A stretch of DNA of 64,000 bases from NCBI GenBank assembly GCA_023460085.1, contig JAEWRI010000023.1, positions 186,001-250,000 on the forward strand, in the 5' to 3' direction. The first letter of the stretch is position 1. Every line of letters starts with the position of its first letter. Position numbers and translations under genes: made by a program. The notes beneath the pieces are model-generated. The model saw nothing but the letters and a program-made list of their open reading frames with translations, searched no databases and was not told the origin of the DNA. Source of the DNA: Bacillota bacterium (GTDB lineage Bacteria > Bacillota > Clostridia > Christensenellales > SZUA-584). Of the stretch, positions 35,828-44,024 are shown in pieces.

Positions 35828-37222
35828 TTACAAACGAAAATACCGTTTGGCATTCCCGTAACAGATGTCGTTCACGAGGCTACCCAGTGCTTCTATATCC
35901 CCAAAAATCTCCCCGTCCTCCGCCCATTGACCGATGATGTTGCAGAGTATACGGCGAAAATATTCGTGTCGCGTATAAGACAGGAAGCTGCGCGAGTCCG
36001 TCAGCATTCCGATAAAGTTGCCGAGAACCGAAAGGTTTGCAAGGCTCGTCATTTGATCGATCATGCCGCGCTTGGTGTCATTGAACCACCAGCCCGGCCC
36101 CTGCTGAATCTTTCCGGCGATCTCCGTACCCTGAAAGCAGCCGAGCGCCGTTCCCAGCATCGCGTCGTCTCCGGGGTGCAGCGAGAACAGCACAGTCTTG
36201 GGCAGTTCGCCCGTGCTGTAAAGCGCATTCAGATATCCCATGATATCATAGGCATTTCCGGGCAGGCCGATGCAGTCAAAGCCGCTGTCCCGTCCCAGCC
36301 TATCAAACATGACGCTGTTTGAATTGCGCAGCGCACCATAATGGATCATCATCGTCCAGCCGCGCCGCGCGTACTCGCGCCCCAGGAACACCATCAGCGC
36401 CGTCTTATATTGATCCTCCTGAAGGCGGCTAACCTTGAGGCCGTACAACCTCCCTTGAAATATCCCCTCCACTTCTTTTTCGGGAACTGGCGCATAGGGC
36501 ACGTATTCCAAGCCATGATCCGAAGCGCGGCAGCCCGCGCTCTCGAAATAATCCAGCCGGATGCGAAGCGCGCTGTAAAGGTCATCCATGCCCCGGATGC
36601 TGAACCCCACAGCGTACTCCAGGCCGCGAATGAATTCCTCAAACTTACCGTCGCCGATACCAAGCGCGCGGTCGGGCCGCCACGAAGGCAGCACTTTAAC
36701 ATCAAAGCTTGCTTCGCCTTTGATCTTTCGGTGCGCTTCCAGCGTACTGAGCGGATCGTCAGTGGTATTGATGGCCTCCACATTCGAGCCTTTGATGATG
36801 CCGCGCACGCTCATGCCGCGTAGTTTTTCATTGCAGTGCTGCCACGCTTTCTCTGCGGTGCTGGCGTTCAGTTCTCCCTCAAATCCGAAATACCGCTTCA
36901 GCTCAAGGTGCGTCCAGTGGTAGAGCGGGTTGCCGATTGCGCGCGGCAACGCCTCCGCGAACCGCTGAAATTTATCGCGGTCGGGCGTGTCGCCCGTAAT
37001 CTCGCGCTCATCCACACCATTGCTGCGTATCAGCCTCCATTTATAATGGTCTGCGCCCAGCCAAACCTGCGTGATGTTCTCGAAGCGGCGATCGTCCGCA
37101 ATCTCCTGTGGGTCGATATGGCAATGGTAGTCGATGATGGGATTATCCTTGGCATATTCGTGGTACAGCCGGGAAGCCGTATCGCTCTCCAGCAGAAAAT
37201 CCTCGCCCATGAACGTCTTCAT
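35828..37222 (-). CDS. uxaC: Uronate isomerase
   Basis: 464 residues from ATG at about 37222 (MKTFMGEDFLL), the usual start for this family; the frame is open further upstream but that part overlaps the preceding gene. Amidohydrolase-fold with the DYHCH motif (H33, H35). Also present are WLGADHYKWRLIRSNGV and the later IHYGALRN, LHPGDDAM and LTDSRSFLSY segments. Converts D-glucuronate to D-fructuronate and D-galacturonate to D-tagaturonate. Begins 17 nt after the LarA-like stop. Confidence 0.93.
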   Translation of the reverse strand: MKTFMGEDFLLESDTASRLYHEYAKDNPIIDYHCHIDPQEIADDRRFENITQVWLGADHYKWRLIRSNGVDEREITGDTPDRDKFQRFAEALPRAIGNPLYHWTHLELKRYFGFEGELNASTAEKAWQHCNEKLRGMSVRGIIKGSNVEAINTTDDPLSTLEAHRKIKGEASFDVKVLPSWRPDRALGIGDGKFEEFIRGLEYAVGFSIRGMDDLYSALRIRLDYFESAGCRASDHGLEYVPYAPVPEKEVEGIFQGRLYGLKVSRLQEDQYKTALMVFLGREYARRGWTMMIHYGALRNSNSVMFDRLGRDSGFDCIGLPGNAYDIMGYLNALYSTGELPKTVLFSLHPGDDAMLGTALGCFQGTEIAGKIQQGPGWWFNDTKRGMIDQMTSLANLSVLGNFIGMLTDSRSFLSYTRHEYFRRILCNIIGQWAEDGEIFGDIEALGSLVNDICYGNAKRYFRL

Positions 37223-37238
37223 CATACCCTCGCTTTCT

Positions 37239-38531
37239 TTATCGAAGCGCATTCCCTCGTTGCTCAAACCGGTCTTTGTCAATCCACAGCCCCAGCGCGG
37301 GATTGGGAATAAAGTAAATTTCCTCGCCGTCGGGCATCGTGTTCCACCCATAAGACAGCTTTTGCGGATTATATTTCACAGCCATCTCATCATAATCGGC
37401 GTACCTGAAGTGTACGTCCTCGACGTCGGAACGACTCAGCTTCTTTACCGCATATGTGACGGTAAACCGCCCGTCGGACGAGCCGTGTATGAGATGGGCT
37501 GCTGCGCCCATATTCGCGCGCAGATCTTCTTTTTCGCGGAACAAATCCAGCACCTTAAGCCGCCCGTAATAACCATATTTGCGGATCAGCGCATCCACCT
37601 CGTCATCCTCACCGAACCGCGATACGCCGGGCGCAAGCACGATGAGCTCCCCGCCATCCGCCACCGCCATGCGCGTGCGGTATATCGCTTTGTTGCCAAG
37701 CCAGGTACTTCTGAACTCATCCGGATCCAAATAAACGACGCACTTTTTGATTCCCCTGTCCACAAAGTCGATGTTCTTCTGCTGGGAAAGCGCAACCGCC
37801 GCAGTTAACGGCGCGCGCCCTTCGCCGATGAACAACCCGTGCGTACGGATATTGCCACCCGGCGCGGTCGTTACCGTCAGCACATACAGTATCGGGCGGC
37901 GGCTTAGAAACTGCTCAGAGCAGTAGTCGAACAACTTTCGTACGGGGCTGAAATCCTTGCCCATGATGCGCTCCATGCCGAATACCGCACCCAGCATGTG
38001 CGATTTGTTGATCATTTCACTGCCGCCGCAGCCCACAAACAGGTTCTTGGAATGGTTCGCCATGCCAATCACCTCGTGCGGCACCACCTGCCCCACCGAT
38101 ATAATCAGGTCGTAGCTTTCGTCCATGATGCGCCGATTAACCTCACAGGCAACCGGTTCGTTCCAGAAGCCCTCCGAGATTTCAGACAGGGTTCCCGCCG
38201 GTACTTCACCGAGCTTTACCGTATCCTGCTTCCAAGAGTGCCGTATCAGCTTTTTATAAGGTACGCCTTCAAACATCACGGTGCACTGTTCCGGCGTCAT
38301 GGGCTCGTGCGTACCCAAAGCGGGCAGTATATCCACCTCGCAGCCTATACCCGTAAGTGCCTGATAGTACACGCTGGTGATAAAGCCCGCATTGGAATGA
38401 AAACGCGTAAAGTCGGGCGGAACAATGAGCACCCTGCTCAGTCGTCTGCCTTCAATCGATTGCAGCAATGCCGCGCGTATACGTTGCGGCGGCAGCCCGC
38501 CGCTGCCTTCCTCTTTCAGAAACAGTTCCAC
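37239..38531 (-). CDS. LarA-superfamily nickel-dependent racemase/epimerase
   Basis: 430 residues from GTG at 38531, chosen because AAGGAG lies six bases upstream and it follows the SDR stop closely. The longer TTG start would sit inside the SDR gene. Residues equivalent to the Lactobacillus LarA active site are present: R43 in PPDFTR, H75 in ALGTHEP, H152 in VVPHEV, K162 (H+10, the lysine that holds the nickel-pincer nucleotide) and H178 (H+26, nickel ligand). So the protein should be an active cofactor-dependent 2-hydroxyacid racemase or C2 epimerase. Within the uronate operon the best candidate substrate is D-mannonate, giving D-gluconate. A D-gluconate 2-epimerase has, as I recall, been reported in this superfamily. 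Cofactor genes larB/C/E are not in the window. Confidence 0.85.
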   Translation of the reverse strand: MELFLKEEGSGGLPPQRIRAALLQSIEGRRLSRVLIVPPDFTRFHSNAGFITSVYYQALTGIGCEVDILPALGTHEPMTPEQCTVMFEGVPYKKLIRHSWKQDTVKLGEVPAGTLSEISEGFWNEPVACEVNRRIMDESYDLIISVGQVVPHEVIGMANHSKNLFVGCGGSEMINKSHMLGAVFGMERIMGKDFSPVRKLFDYCSEQFLSRRPILYVLTVTTAPGGNIRTHGLFIGEGRAPLTAAVALSQQKNIDFVDRGIKKCVVYLDPDEFRSTWLGNKAIYRTRMAVADGGELIVLAPGVSRFGEDDEVDALIRKYGYYGRLKVLDLFREKEDLRANMGAAAHLIHGSSDGRFTVTYAVKKLSRSDVEDVHFRYADYDEMAVKYNPQKLSYGWNTMPDGEEIYFIPNPALGLWIDKDRFEQRGNALR

Positions 38532-38541
38532 GCCTTGCTCC

Positions 38542-39393
38542 TTATACGCCCGAATAAGCGGCAAACCCGCCGTCCACCGGCACCACCACGCCTGTCACAA
38601 AAGCAGACGCATTGGAATCGAGCAGCCAAAGCAGCGTACCCAGTAAGTCCTCGGGCACACCAAAGCGGCCCATCGGCGTACTGTTTAGTATCTTGGCCGT
38701 GCGTGCCGTCGGTGAGCCATCCGTGTTCCACAGCAGCGCGGCGTTTTGCGCGGTAGAAAAGAAGCCCGGCGCGATGGCGTTGACACGGATATCGCTTTTC
38801 GCGAAATACACCGCCAGCCACTGCGTAAAGTTGGATATCGCGGCTTTGGCCGCGCTGTACGCAATTACCTTAGTCAGCGGCTTAAAAGCACTCATGGAGG
38901 ATACGTTCAATATCACGCAGCCCGGCCTGCCGACCATATCCTTCGCAAAAACCTGAGTGGGAAGCAGCGTGCCGATAAAATTGAGCCCAAATACGAAACT
39001 CACCCCCGACGGGTCAAGATCGAAGAAGCTCTTCTTATCATGCGCTTCCATTACTGCTGTATCGAAAAACTCGTCGTCGATGGTGGCCTTGGGGTTGTTG
39101 CCGCCCGCGCCGTTGATCAGTATATCGCATTTGCCGTATGCCGCTAGAACGATGCTGTGCGCTTCTTCAATGCTGTCCTTCTCGAGCACGTTACACTTAA
39201 CGCCCATCGCAGTGCCGCCCGCTGCGGTAATCTCGTCTGCGACCTGCTGCGCTTTATCCTCCGCAAGGTCTAAAATCGCAACCTTGGCGCCGCACTGCCC
39301 AAGCGCTTTGGCAAACATGCTGCAAAGTATTCCCGCCCCGCCTGTCACAACGGCAGTTCTGCCTTTGAAATCCGGTGTAAACGGTAACTCCAT
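38542..39393 (-). CDS. uxuB: SDR-type fructuronate reductase / D-mannonate oxidoreductase
   Basis: 283 residues. Nucleotide motif TGGAGILCSMFAKAL, NGAGGNNP, catalytic S165/S166, Y179 and K183 in YSAAKAA. The long insertion DTAVMEAHDKKSFFDLD and the NVSSMSAFKPLTKVIAY segment are characteristic of the SDR mannonate oxidoreductases found in Gram-positive uronate operons (Bacillus YjmF-like), distinct from the E. coli long-chain UxuB. Reduces D-fructuronate to D-mannonate with NAD(P)H. Its stop lies 10 nt before the LarA-like start, so the next enzyme acts on its product if gene order follows the pathway. Confidence 0.85.
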   Translation of the reverse strand: MELPFTPDFKGRTAVVTGGAGILCSMFAKALGQCGAKVAILDLAEDKAQQVADEITAAGGTAMGVKCNVLEKDSIEEAHSIVLAAYGKCDILINGAGGNNPKATIDDEFFDTAVMEAHDKKSFFDLDPSGVSFVFGLNFIGTLLPTQVFAKDMVGRPGCVILNVSSMSAFKPLTKVIAYSAAKAAISNFTQWLAVYFAKSDIRVNAIAPGFFSTAQNAALLWNTDGSPTARTAKILNSTPMGRFGVPEDLLGTLLWLLDSNASAFVTGVVVPVDGGFAAYSGV

Positions 39394-39408
39394 ATTGACT
39401 CCCCTCTC

Positions 39409-40857
39409 TTAAACGACATACGTGGATGCGGCAGTATCTCCTCCGTGCCCTGTCCAGTTGGTATGAAAAAACGCTCCGCGCGGCGCGTCCAGCCGCTCGT
39501 AGGTATGCGCGCCAAAATAATCGCGCTGCGCCTGCAGCAGGTTTGCGGGGAGCTTTTCGCATGTGTATCCGTCAAAGTAGCTTAATCCCGAAGCCATCGC
39601 CGGGATCGGTATGCCGCTTTTTACCGCCGCAGCCACAACGTTTCTCCAACTGCCGGTCAGGCTCTCCATCGTCTCTTTAAAGAACGGGTCAAGCAGCAAA
39701 TTCGCAAGCTGCGGATTCTTGTCATACGCTTCCTTGATCTTACCCAAGAATACCGAGCGGATAATGCAGCCGCCGCGCCACATCAGCGCGATGCCGCCAT
39801 AATTTAAATTCCATCCGTAGGTGTTTGCTGCCGCGCGCATCAGCGTGTACCCTTGTGCATATGAGATGATCTTGGCCGCGTACAGCGCATTGCCGATATC
39901 CTCGATGAGCTTTTCATTGTCGCCGTCAAATCGGGCGGCGGCTTTTTGATACGCTTTCGATGCCTCTACGCGCTCCTCTTTCATTGCGGAAAGGCAGCGC
40001 GAGAATACGGCTTCACCGATCAGCGTTAAGGGTACACCCTCATCCAGCGCTGCAATCCCTGTCCACTTACCAGTGCCCTTCTGCCCCGCCGTGTCTAGTA
40101 TCTTATCCACCAGTGGCGCTCCGCCCTCATCCTTAAAGCCGAGTATATCGCGCGTGATCTCGATCAGGTAGCTGTCCAGCTTCCCCTTGTTCCAGGAAGC
40201 AAACACCTCGTGCATCTCTTGCGCACTCATGCCCAGCATATCGCGCATTAACTGATATGCCTCGCATATCAACTGCATATCCCCATACTCTATGCCGTTA
40301 TGCACCATCTTGACGAAATGTCCGGCGCCGTTCTGGCCCACCCATTCGCAGCAGGGTGCGCCATCCGCCTTCGCGCAAATCGCCTGAAATATTGGCTTCA
40401 CATATGGCCACGCTCCGGGAGAACCACCCGGCATGATAGAGGGCCCCTTCAGCGCGCCTTCCTCCCCGCCCGATACGCCTGTGCCGATGTACAATAATCC
40501 CTTACTCTCGACATATGCCGTGCGGCGGATCGTATCGGGGAAATGGGAGTTGCCACCATCGATCAGGATATCGCCCGCCTCCAGCAGCGGTATCAGTGTT
40601 TCGATATAGTCGTCCACGGGCTGCCCCGCTTTCACCATCAGCATTACCTTGCGCGGCTTTTCAAGGCTGTCCACGAGCTCTTCCAGCGTATATGTGTCGA
40701 TAATATGTTTGCCGCTGGCTCTGCCCCGTACAAAATCTGTCACCTTCTGAGATGTCCGGTTGTATACCGCCACGGTAAACCCGTTTGATTCCATATTCAT
40801 GACCAAATTTTCGCCCATGACAGCGAGGCCAATTAAACCGATATCCGCTTTTTTCAT
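39409..40857 (-). CDS. gnd: 6-phosphogluconate dehydrogenase (decarboxylating)
   Basis: 482 residues from ATG at 40857 with AAAGGAG six bases upstream; a much longer open frame runs upstream through the kinase gene in another frame and is not real. N-terminal GLAVMGENL NADP-binding motif, N33-R34-T35 for the 2'-phosphate, and catalytic K183 and N187 in FVKMVHNGIE, at exactly the positions of the classical long-form enzyme. Oxidises 6-phosphogluconate to ribulose 5-phosphate and CO2. Its presence in a uronate operon is unusual, because the standard route makes 2-keto-3-deoxygluconate. Confidence 0.95.
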   Translation of the reverse strand: MKKADIGLIGLAVMGENLVMNMESNGFTVAVYNRTSQKVTDFVRGRASGKHIIDTYTLEELVDSLEKPRKVMLMVKAGQPVDDYIETLIPLLEAGDILIDGGNSHFPDTIRRTAYVESKGLLYIGTGVSGGEEGALKGPSIMPGGSPGAWPYVKPIFQAICAKADGAPCCEWVGQNGAGHFVKMVHNGIEYGDMQLICEAYQLMRDMLGMSAQEMHEVFASWNKGKLDSYLIEITRDILGFKDEGGAPLVDKILDTAGQKGTGKWTGIAALDEGVPLTLIGEAVFSRCLSAMKEERVEASKAYQKAAARFDGDNEKLIEDIGNALYAAKIISYAQGYTLMRAAANTYGWNLNYGGIALMWRGGCIIRSVFLGKIKEAYDKNPQLANLLLDPFFKETMESLTGSWRNVVAAAVKSGIPIPAMASGLSYFDGYTCEKLPANLLQAQRDYFGAHTYERLDAPRGAFFHTNWTGHGGDTAASTYVV

Positions 40858-40886
40858 AACTGTCTCCTTTTCAATATTCTCTCTAA

Positions 40887-41963
40887 CTATCTCTTTACGC
40901 GGGCGTTGCCTTCCCAAATGCTCCATACCTGTTCTTCGTCTGCAGGCAATGCGTAATCTGTCAGCAGCGTTACGGTCAGCGCGCCGCTGGCCCAGCCAAA
41001 TTGCAGCCACTTCTCGCTCTCCCAGCCCTTCATTATGCCGTACAGCAGGCCGCCCACAAAGCTGTCTCCCCCGCCGATCCTGTCGAGCACGGGAATCTCG
41101 CGCGGCTCGATCACATGCCACCCCTGCCCTTCCAGCATGATTGCACCCCACAGATGGCTGTTAGCTGACTTCACCTCGCGCAGCGTGGTCGCAAATACCT
41201 GCGCTTCAGGAAACGCACGCTTCACGTGCGTGATCATCTCCTTAAAGCTGTCGATCTTCTGCGAAAGCTCCTTACCACCATGCTCTGGCCCCCGAATCCC
41301 AAGGCTTAGCTGAAAGTCCTCCTCGTTGCCGATCAAAATATCCGACAAGCCCGCGATGCGAGTGAATAAGCCGCGCAGCTCCTGTTCCCTGCCTTTCCAG
41401 AACGAAGCGCGGTAATTGAGGTCAAATGAGATCAATGTCCCGGCTTCCTTCGCCGCCTCGGCAAGCTCTCGGCAGAATGTTCCCGTCTCGGGCGAGAGCG
41501 CCGCGACGAGGCCGGACAGATGCAGCACCTGAACGCCCTCTTCACCGAAAATGCGTTTCAAATCAAAATCTTTAATACTAAGCGTCCGGCCAACCTCTCC
41601 CGCGCGGTCGTTATGCACCCTCGGGCCGCGCATGCCGTAGCCGCTGTCCGCGATGTTGAACTGGTGACGGTACCCCCACGGGTCTCCCTGTTCCACCTCA
41701 GCCCCTTCGTATTCCATATGGCGCGAAGCAAGATCGTCCTTGATGAAGCCCGCGATCGGACTCCCTTTTACAAAGGCCGTTAATACCTTAACCTTGAGCC
41801 CCAACGCGGCGGCAATGCTCGCCACATTTGTTTCGGCGCTGGTCGCCTGCATTGTGAATTCTCGGCTGACATGTACCGGCTGGCGGTAACTTGGCGTAAT
41901 GCGCACGCCCATACTGGTCGGTACGATCAGCGAATACGTAAAATCTTGTTTTAGTTGCTTCAT
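40887..41963 (-). CDS. kdgK: PfkB-family sugar-acid kinase (2-keto-3-deoxygluconate kinase-like)
   Basis: 358 residues. PfkB signature 2 is DRIGGGDSFVGG (D294 to G305) with catalytic D300. N-terminal SAETNVASIAAALGLKV is a variant of the GGaaaNvA loop. It is closest, by general features, to the KdgK group, which phosphorylates 2-keto-3-deoxygluconate. With no dehydratase or KDPG aldolase nearby and a 6-phosphogluconate dehydrogenase just downstream, phosphorylation of D-gluconate is a real alternative. First enzyme gene after the TRAP permease. Confidence 0.8.
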   Translation of the reverse strand: MKQLKQDFTYSLIVPTSMGVRITPSYRQPVHVSREFTMQATSAETNVASIAAALGLKVKVLTAFVKGSPIAGFIKDDLASRHMEYEGAEVEQGDPWGYRHQFNIADSGYGMRGPRVHNDRAGEVGRTLSIKDFDLKRIFGEEGVQVLHLSGLVAALSPETGTFCRELAEAAKEAGTLISFDLNYRASFWKGREQELRGLFTRIAGLSDILIGNEEDFQLSLGIRGPEHGGKELSQKIDSFKEMITHVKRAFPEAQVFATTLREVKSANSHLWGAIMLEGQGWHVIEPREIPVLDRIGGGDSFVGGLLYGIMKGWESEKWLQFGWASGALTVTLLTDYALPADEEQVWSIWEGNARVKR

Positions 41964-42072
41964 TTTATACTCTTTCCATAAGTAAATTGGCTTCTCTTTT
42001 CAGCAGCTCAAACCAAATATCATCCGAACTAAAACCGTACTCATGCAGCAGTGATACCCGAAACAAACGCGT
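41964..42072 (-). other. Coding-like linker after the TRAP permease stop
   Basis: Directly in frame after the dctM stop, 35 sense codons read TRLFRVSLLHEYGFSSDDIWFE... and end at TAA just before the kinase ATG. The composition looks like real protein, but there is no start codon with a ribosome site. Could be a mini-protein or a relic of a lost gene. Confidence 0.25.
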
Positions 42073-43368
42073 TTACTTCATAACGAGATTCGGCAGCCAC
42101 ATTGTAAGTTCGGGGATAAATGTGACCAGCATCAATACCGCCACCATAGACAGCCACATCGGCCACATCGCTTTTGTTACCTTTTCAACGCTGATCTTGC
42201 CGATCGCGCAGCCGACAAACAACGCGCTGCCCACCGGAGGCGTCGTAAGGCCGATTGCGAGATTGAGCACCATGATAATGCCAAAATGGATGGGATCGAT
42301 TCCATACTGAGTAACGACGGGCAGCAGTATGGGGGTGCATATGATGATCAGCGGTGCCATATCCATGATGCATCCCAATACCAAAAGCATGACATTGATA
42401 ATGAGCAGCAGCACGACTTTGCTGGATGTGATGGCGAGTAGCCCTTCCGTGATCAGTTTGGGCACCTGCAAATAGGCCATCATCCATCCGAACCCGCCCG
42501 CAGCCGCAATCAGGCTGAACACGAGCGCAAGCATCTTGACTGTATTGAAAATCAGCTTTGGAATCTGTTTGATCTTCAGATCCCGATACACAAATACCGC
42601 GATGATAAACGCGTATATGCAGGCAAACGCGGATGATTCAGTGGCCGTAAATATGCCGCTGACGGTGCCTCCGACGATGATCACCGCCGTAAACAAAGCC
42701 AGCAAAGCGTCCCTCGAAATCTTCAGCGCTTCTTTAAACGGTACCTTTTCTCCCCGCGGGAAGTTGCGCTTTACGGCAAAAATGAAACAGATCACCATTA
42801 ACCCCACGCCCAGCAGTATCCCCGGAATATACCCAGCTACAAGCAGCTTACCCACAGATACTCCGCCCGCCGCCATCGCATAGATGATCAGGTTGTGGCT
42901 GGGGGGAATCACAACGCCTTGGCAGGCGCTCGTCACGGTCACGGCTGTAGAGAAATCCCTTTCATACCCCGCTTTTGTCATCATATCGATCTCGATGATA
43001 CCAAGAGAGGATACGTCCGCAACCGCTGAACCCGAGATGCCCCCAAAAAACATGGAGCCCAGCACGTTGACATGCGCAAGCCCGCCTCTCCATCTGCCCA
43101 CCAGCACGTTGGCAAATTTCGTGAGCCGCATCGAAAGCCCGCCCGCGCTCATAATCTCTCCTGCGAGTATGAAGAACGGCACTGCCATCAAAGAAAAGCT
43201 GTCAACCGACTTCGCCATTTGCTGCACCGTCGCCATCAGCGGTATCTGCGTATAGATCATCGTCACCATTGTGGAGGCGACAAGTGCAAATACCATGGGA
43301 ACCTTTATAATGATCAAAAAGGCAAATATGCCTAATAAGAGCGCGATTGCAATAGAAGGATCAAACAT
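42073..43368 (-). CDS. dctM: TRAP transporter large permease (DctM)
   Basis: 431 residues, about 12 membrane spans. Family landmarks: VPMVFALVASTMV near the N-terminus, FFILAGEIMSAGGLSMRL, GGISGSAVADVSSLGII and PPSHNLIIYAMAAGGVSVGKLL. DctM is the ion-driven channel of the tripartite ATP-independent transporter. Overlaps the dctQ stop by 8 nt. Belongs to the operon of the uronate enzymes, so hexuronate or an oligomer is the expected cargo. Confidence 0.95.
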   Translation of the reverse strand: MFDPSIAIALLLGIFAFLIIIKVPMVFALVASTMVTMIYTQIPLMATVQQMAKSVDSFSLMAVPFFILAGEIMSAGGLSMRLTKFANVLVGRWRGGLAHVNVLGSMFFGGISGSAVADVSSLGIIEIDMMTKAGYERDFSTAVTVTSACQGVVIPPSHNLIIYAMAAGGVSVGKLLVAGYIPGILLGVGLMVICFIFAVKRNFPRGEKVPFKEALKISRDALLALFTAVIIVGGTVSGIFTATESSAFACIYAFIIAVFVYRDLKIKQIPKLIFNTVKMLALVFSLIAAAGGFGWMMAYLQVPKLITEGLLAITSSKVVLLLIINVMLLVLGCIMDMAPLIIICTPILLPVVTQYGIDPIHFGIIMVLNLAIGLTTPPVGSALFVGCAIGKISVEKVTKAMWPMWLSMVAVLMLVTFIPELTMWLPNLVMK

Positions 43369-43891
43369 CTCCGTCGTTTCCTTTCAGTATTTTATCGTGC
43401 CTTAACCAATTCAGATTAAATAAATTCAGTATTGAATAATAAGTGATAAAGAAACCGCTGACCGGTATCATCATGTATTTCCAGCATGATGGCAGCTTTG
43501 TCGCGGGAAGCGTTGAGGTTGATGTTATTCCTAACAAAAGAATTCCATAATATATGAGTGCTATGCCAATGATTGTCGCAATTACCTCATATAGCTTCGA
43601 TGTACCTGTTTTTAGACATTTTGGAAATTTATCATAGAAAATGTTTATCGATATATGCATTGATTTTTCAACGCCTATCGCCATCGCGATGAACGCCGTC
43701 CACACCATTAGCAAAAGCGCGACTTCTTCTGACCATAAAATACTATGGCGGGTAAACGTCCTCAAGATGACTTGTGCGCTGATAATCAGAACCATCGCAA
43801 GAAGCACGACTTTAGAGCTTTCCAGCATCACGCGATAAAGAATATCAAAAACAAGAGTAATCGCTTTAAGAACTTTCTTCAAACTATTCAC
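43361..43891 (-). CDS. dctQ: TRAP transporter small permease (DctQ)
   Basis: 176 residues with four membrane spans and the conserved WSEEVALLLMVWTAFIAMAIGV region around residues 55-75 (family signature). Partners DctM and DctP. Confidence 0.92.
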   Translation of the reverse strand: MNSLKKVLKAITLVFDILYRVMLESSKVVLLAMVLIISAQVILRTFTRHSILWSEEVALLLMVWTAFIAMAIGVEKSMHISINIFYDKFPKCLKTGTSKLYEVIATIIGIALIYYGILLLGITSTSTLPATKLPSCWKYMMIPVSGFFITYYSILNLFNLNWLRHDKILKGNDGDV

Positions 43892-43960
43892 CCCTTTTTG
43901 TCCTATTCCGGGTTCAATAAGAACGGCCGAACAAATTTAATTCGGAGCCGATTCGGACTT

Positions 43961-43994
43961 TAGATACAGGAGAGCATCTGCTCTCCTGTATCTA
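43961..43994 (-). promoter_or_regulatory. Perfect 16-bp hairpin between dctP and dctQ
   Basis: Arms TAGATACAGGAGAGCA (43961-43976) and TGCTCTCCTGTATCTA (43979-43994) with a 2-nt spacer. No U-tract. Located 30 nt after the dctP stop. Confidence 0.85.
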
Positions 43995-44024
43995 TGAATA
44001 TTGAGATATTTTATGTAAATAACG

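Noticed and set aside
40858..41151. A 98-residue N-terminal extension of the 6-phosphogluconate dehydrogenase
   Set aside because: It overlaps the kinase gene in another frame, is Arg/Gly-rich, and the internal ATG at 40857 has a good ribosome site and the family N-terminus.
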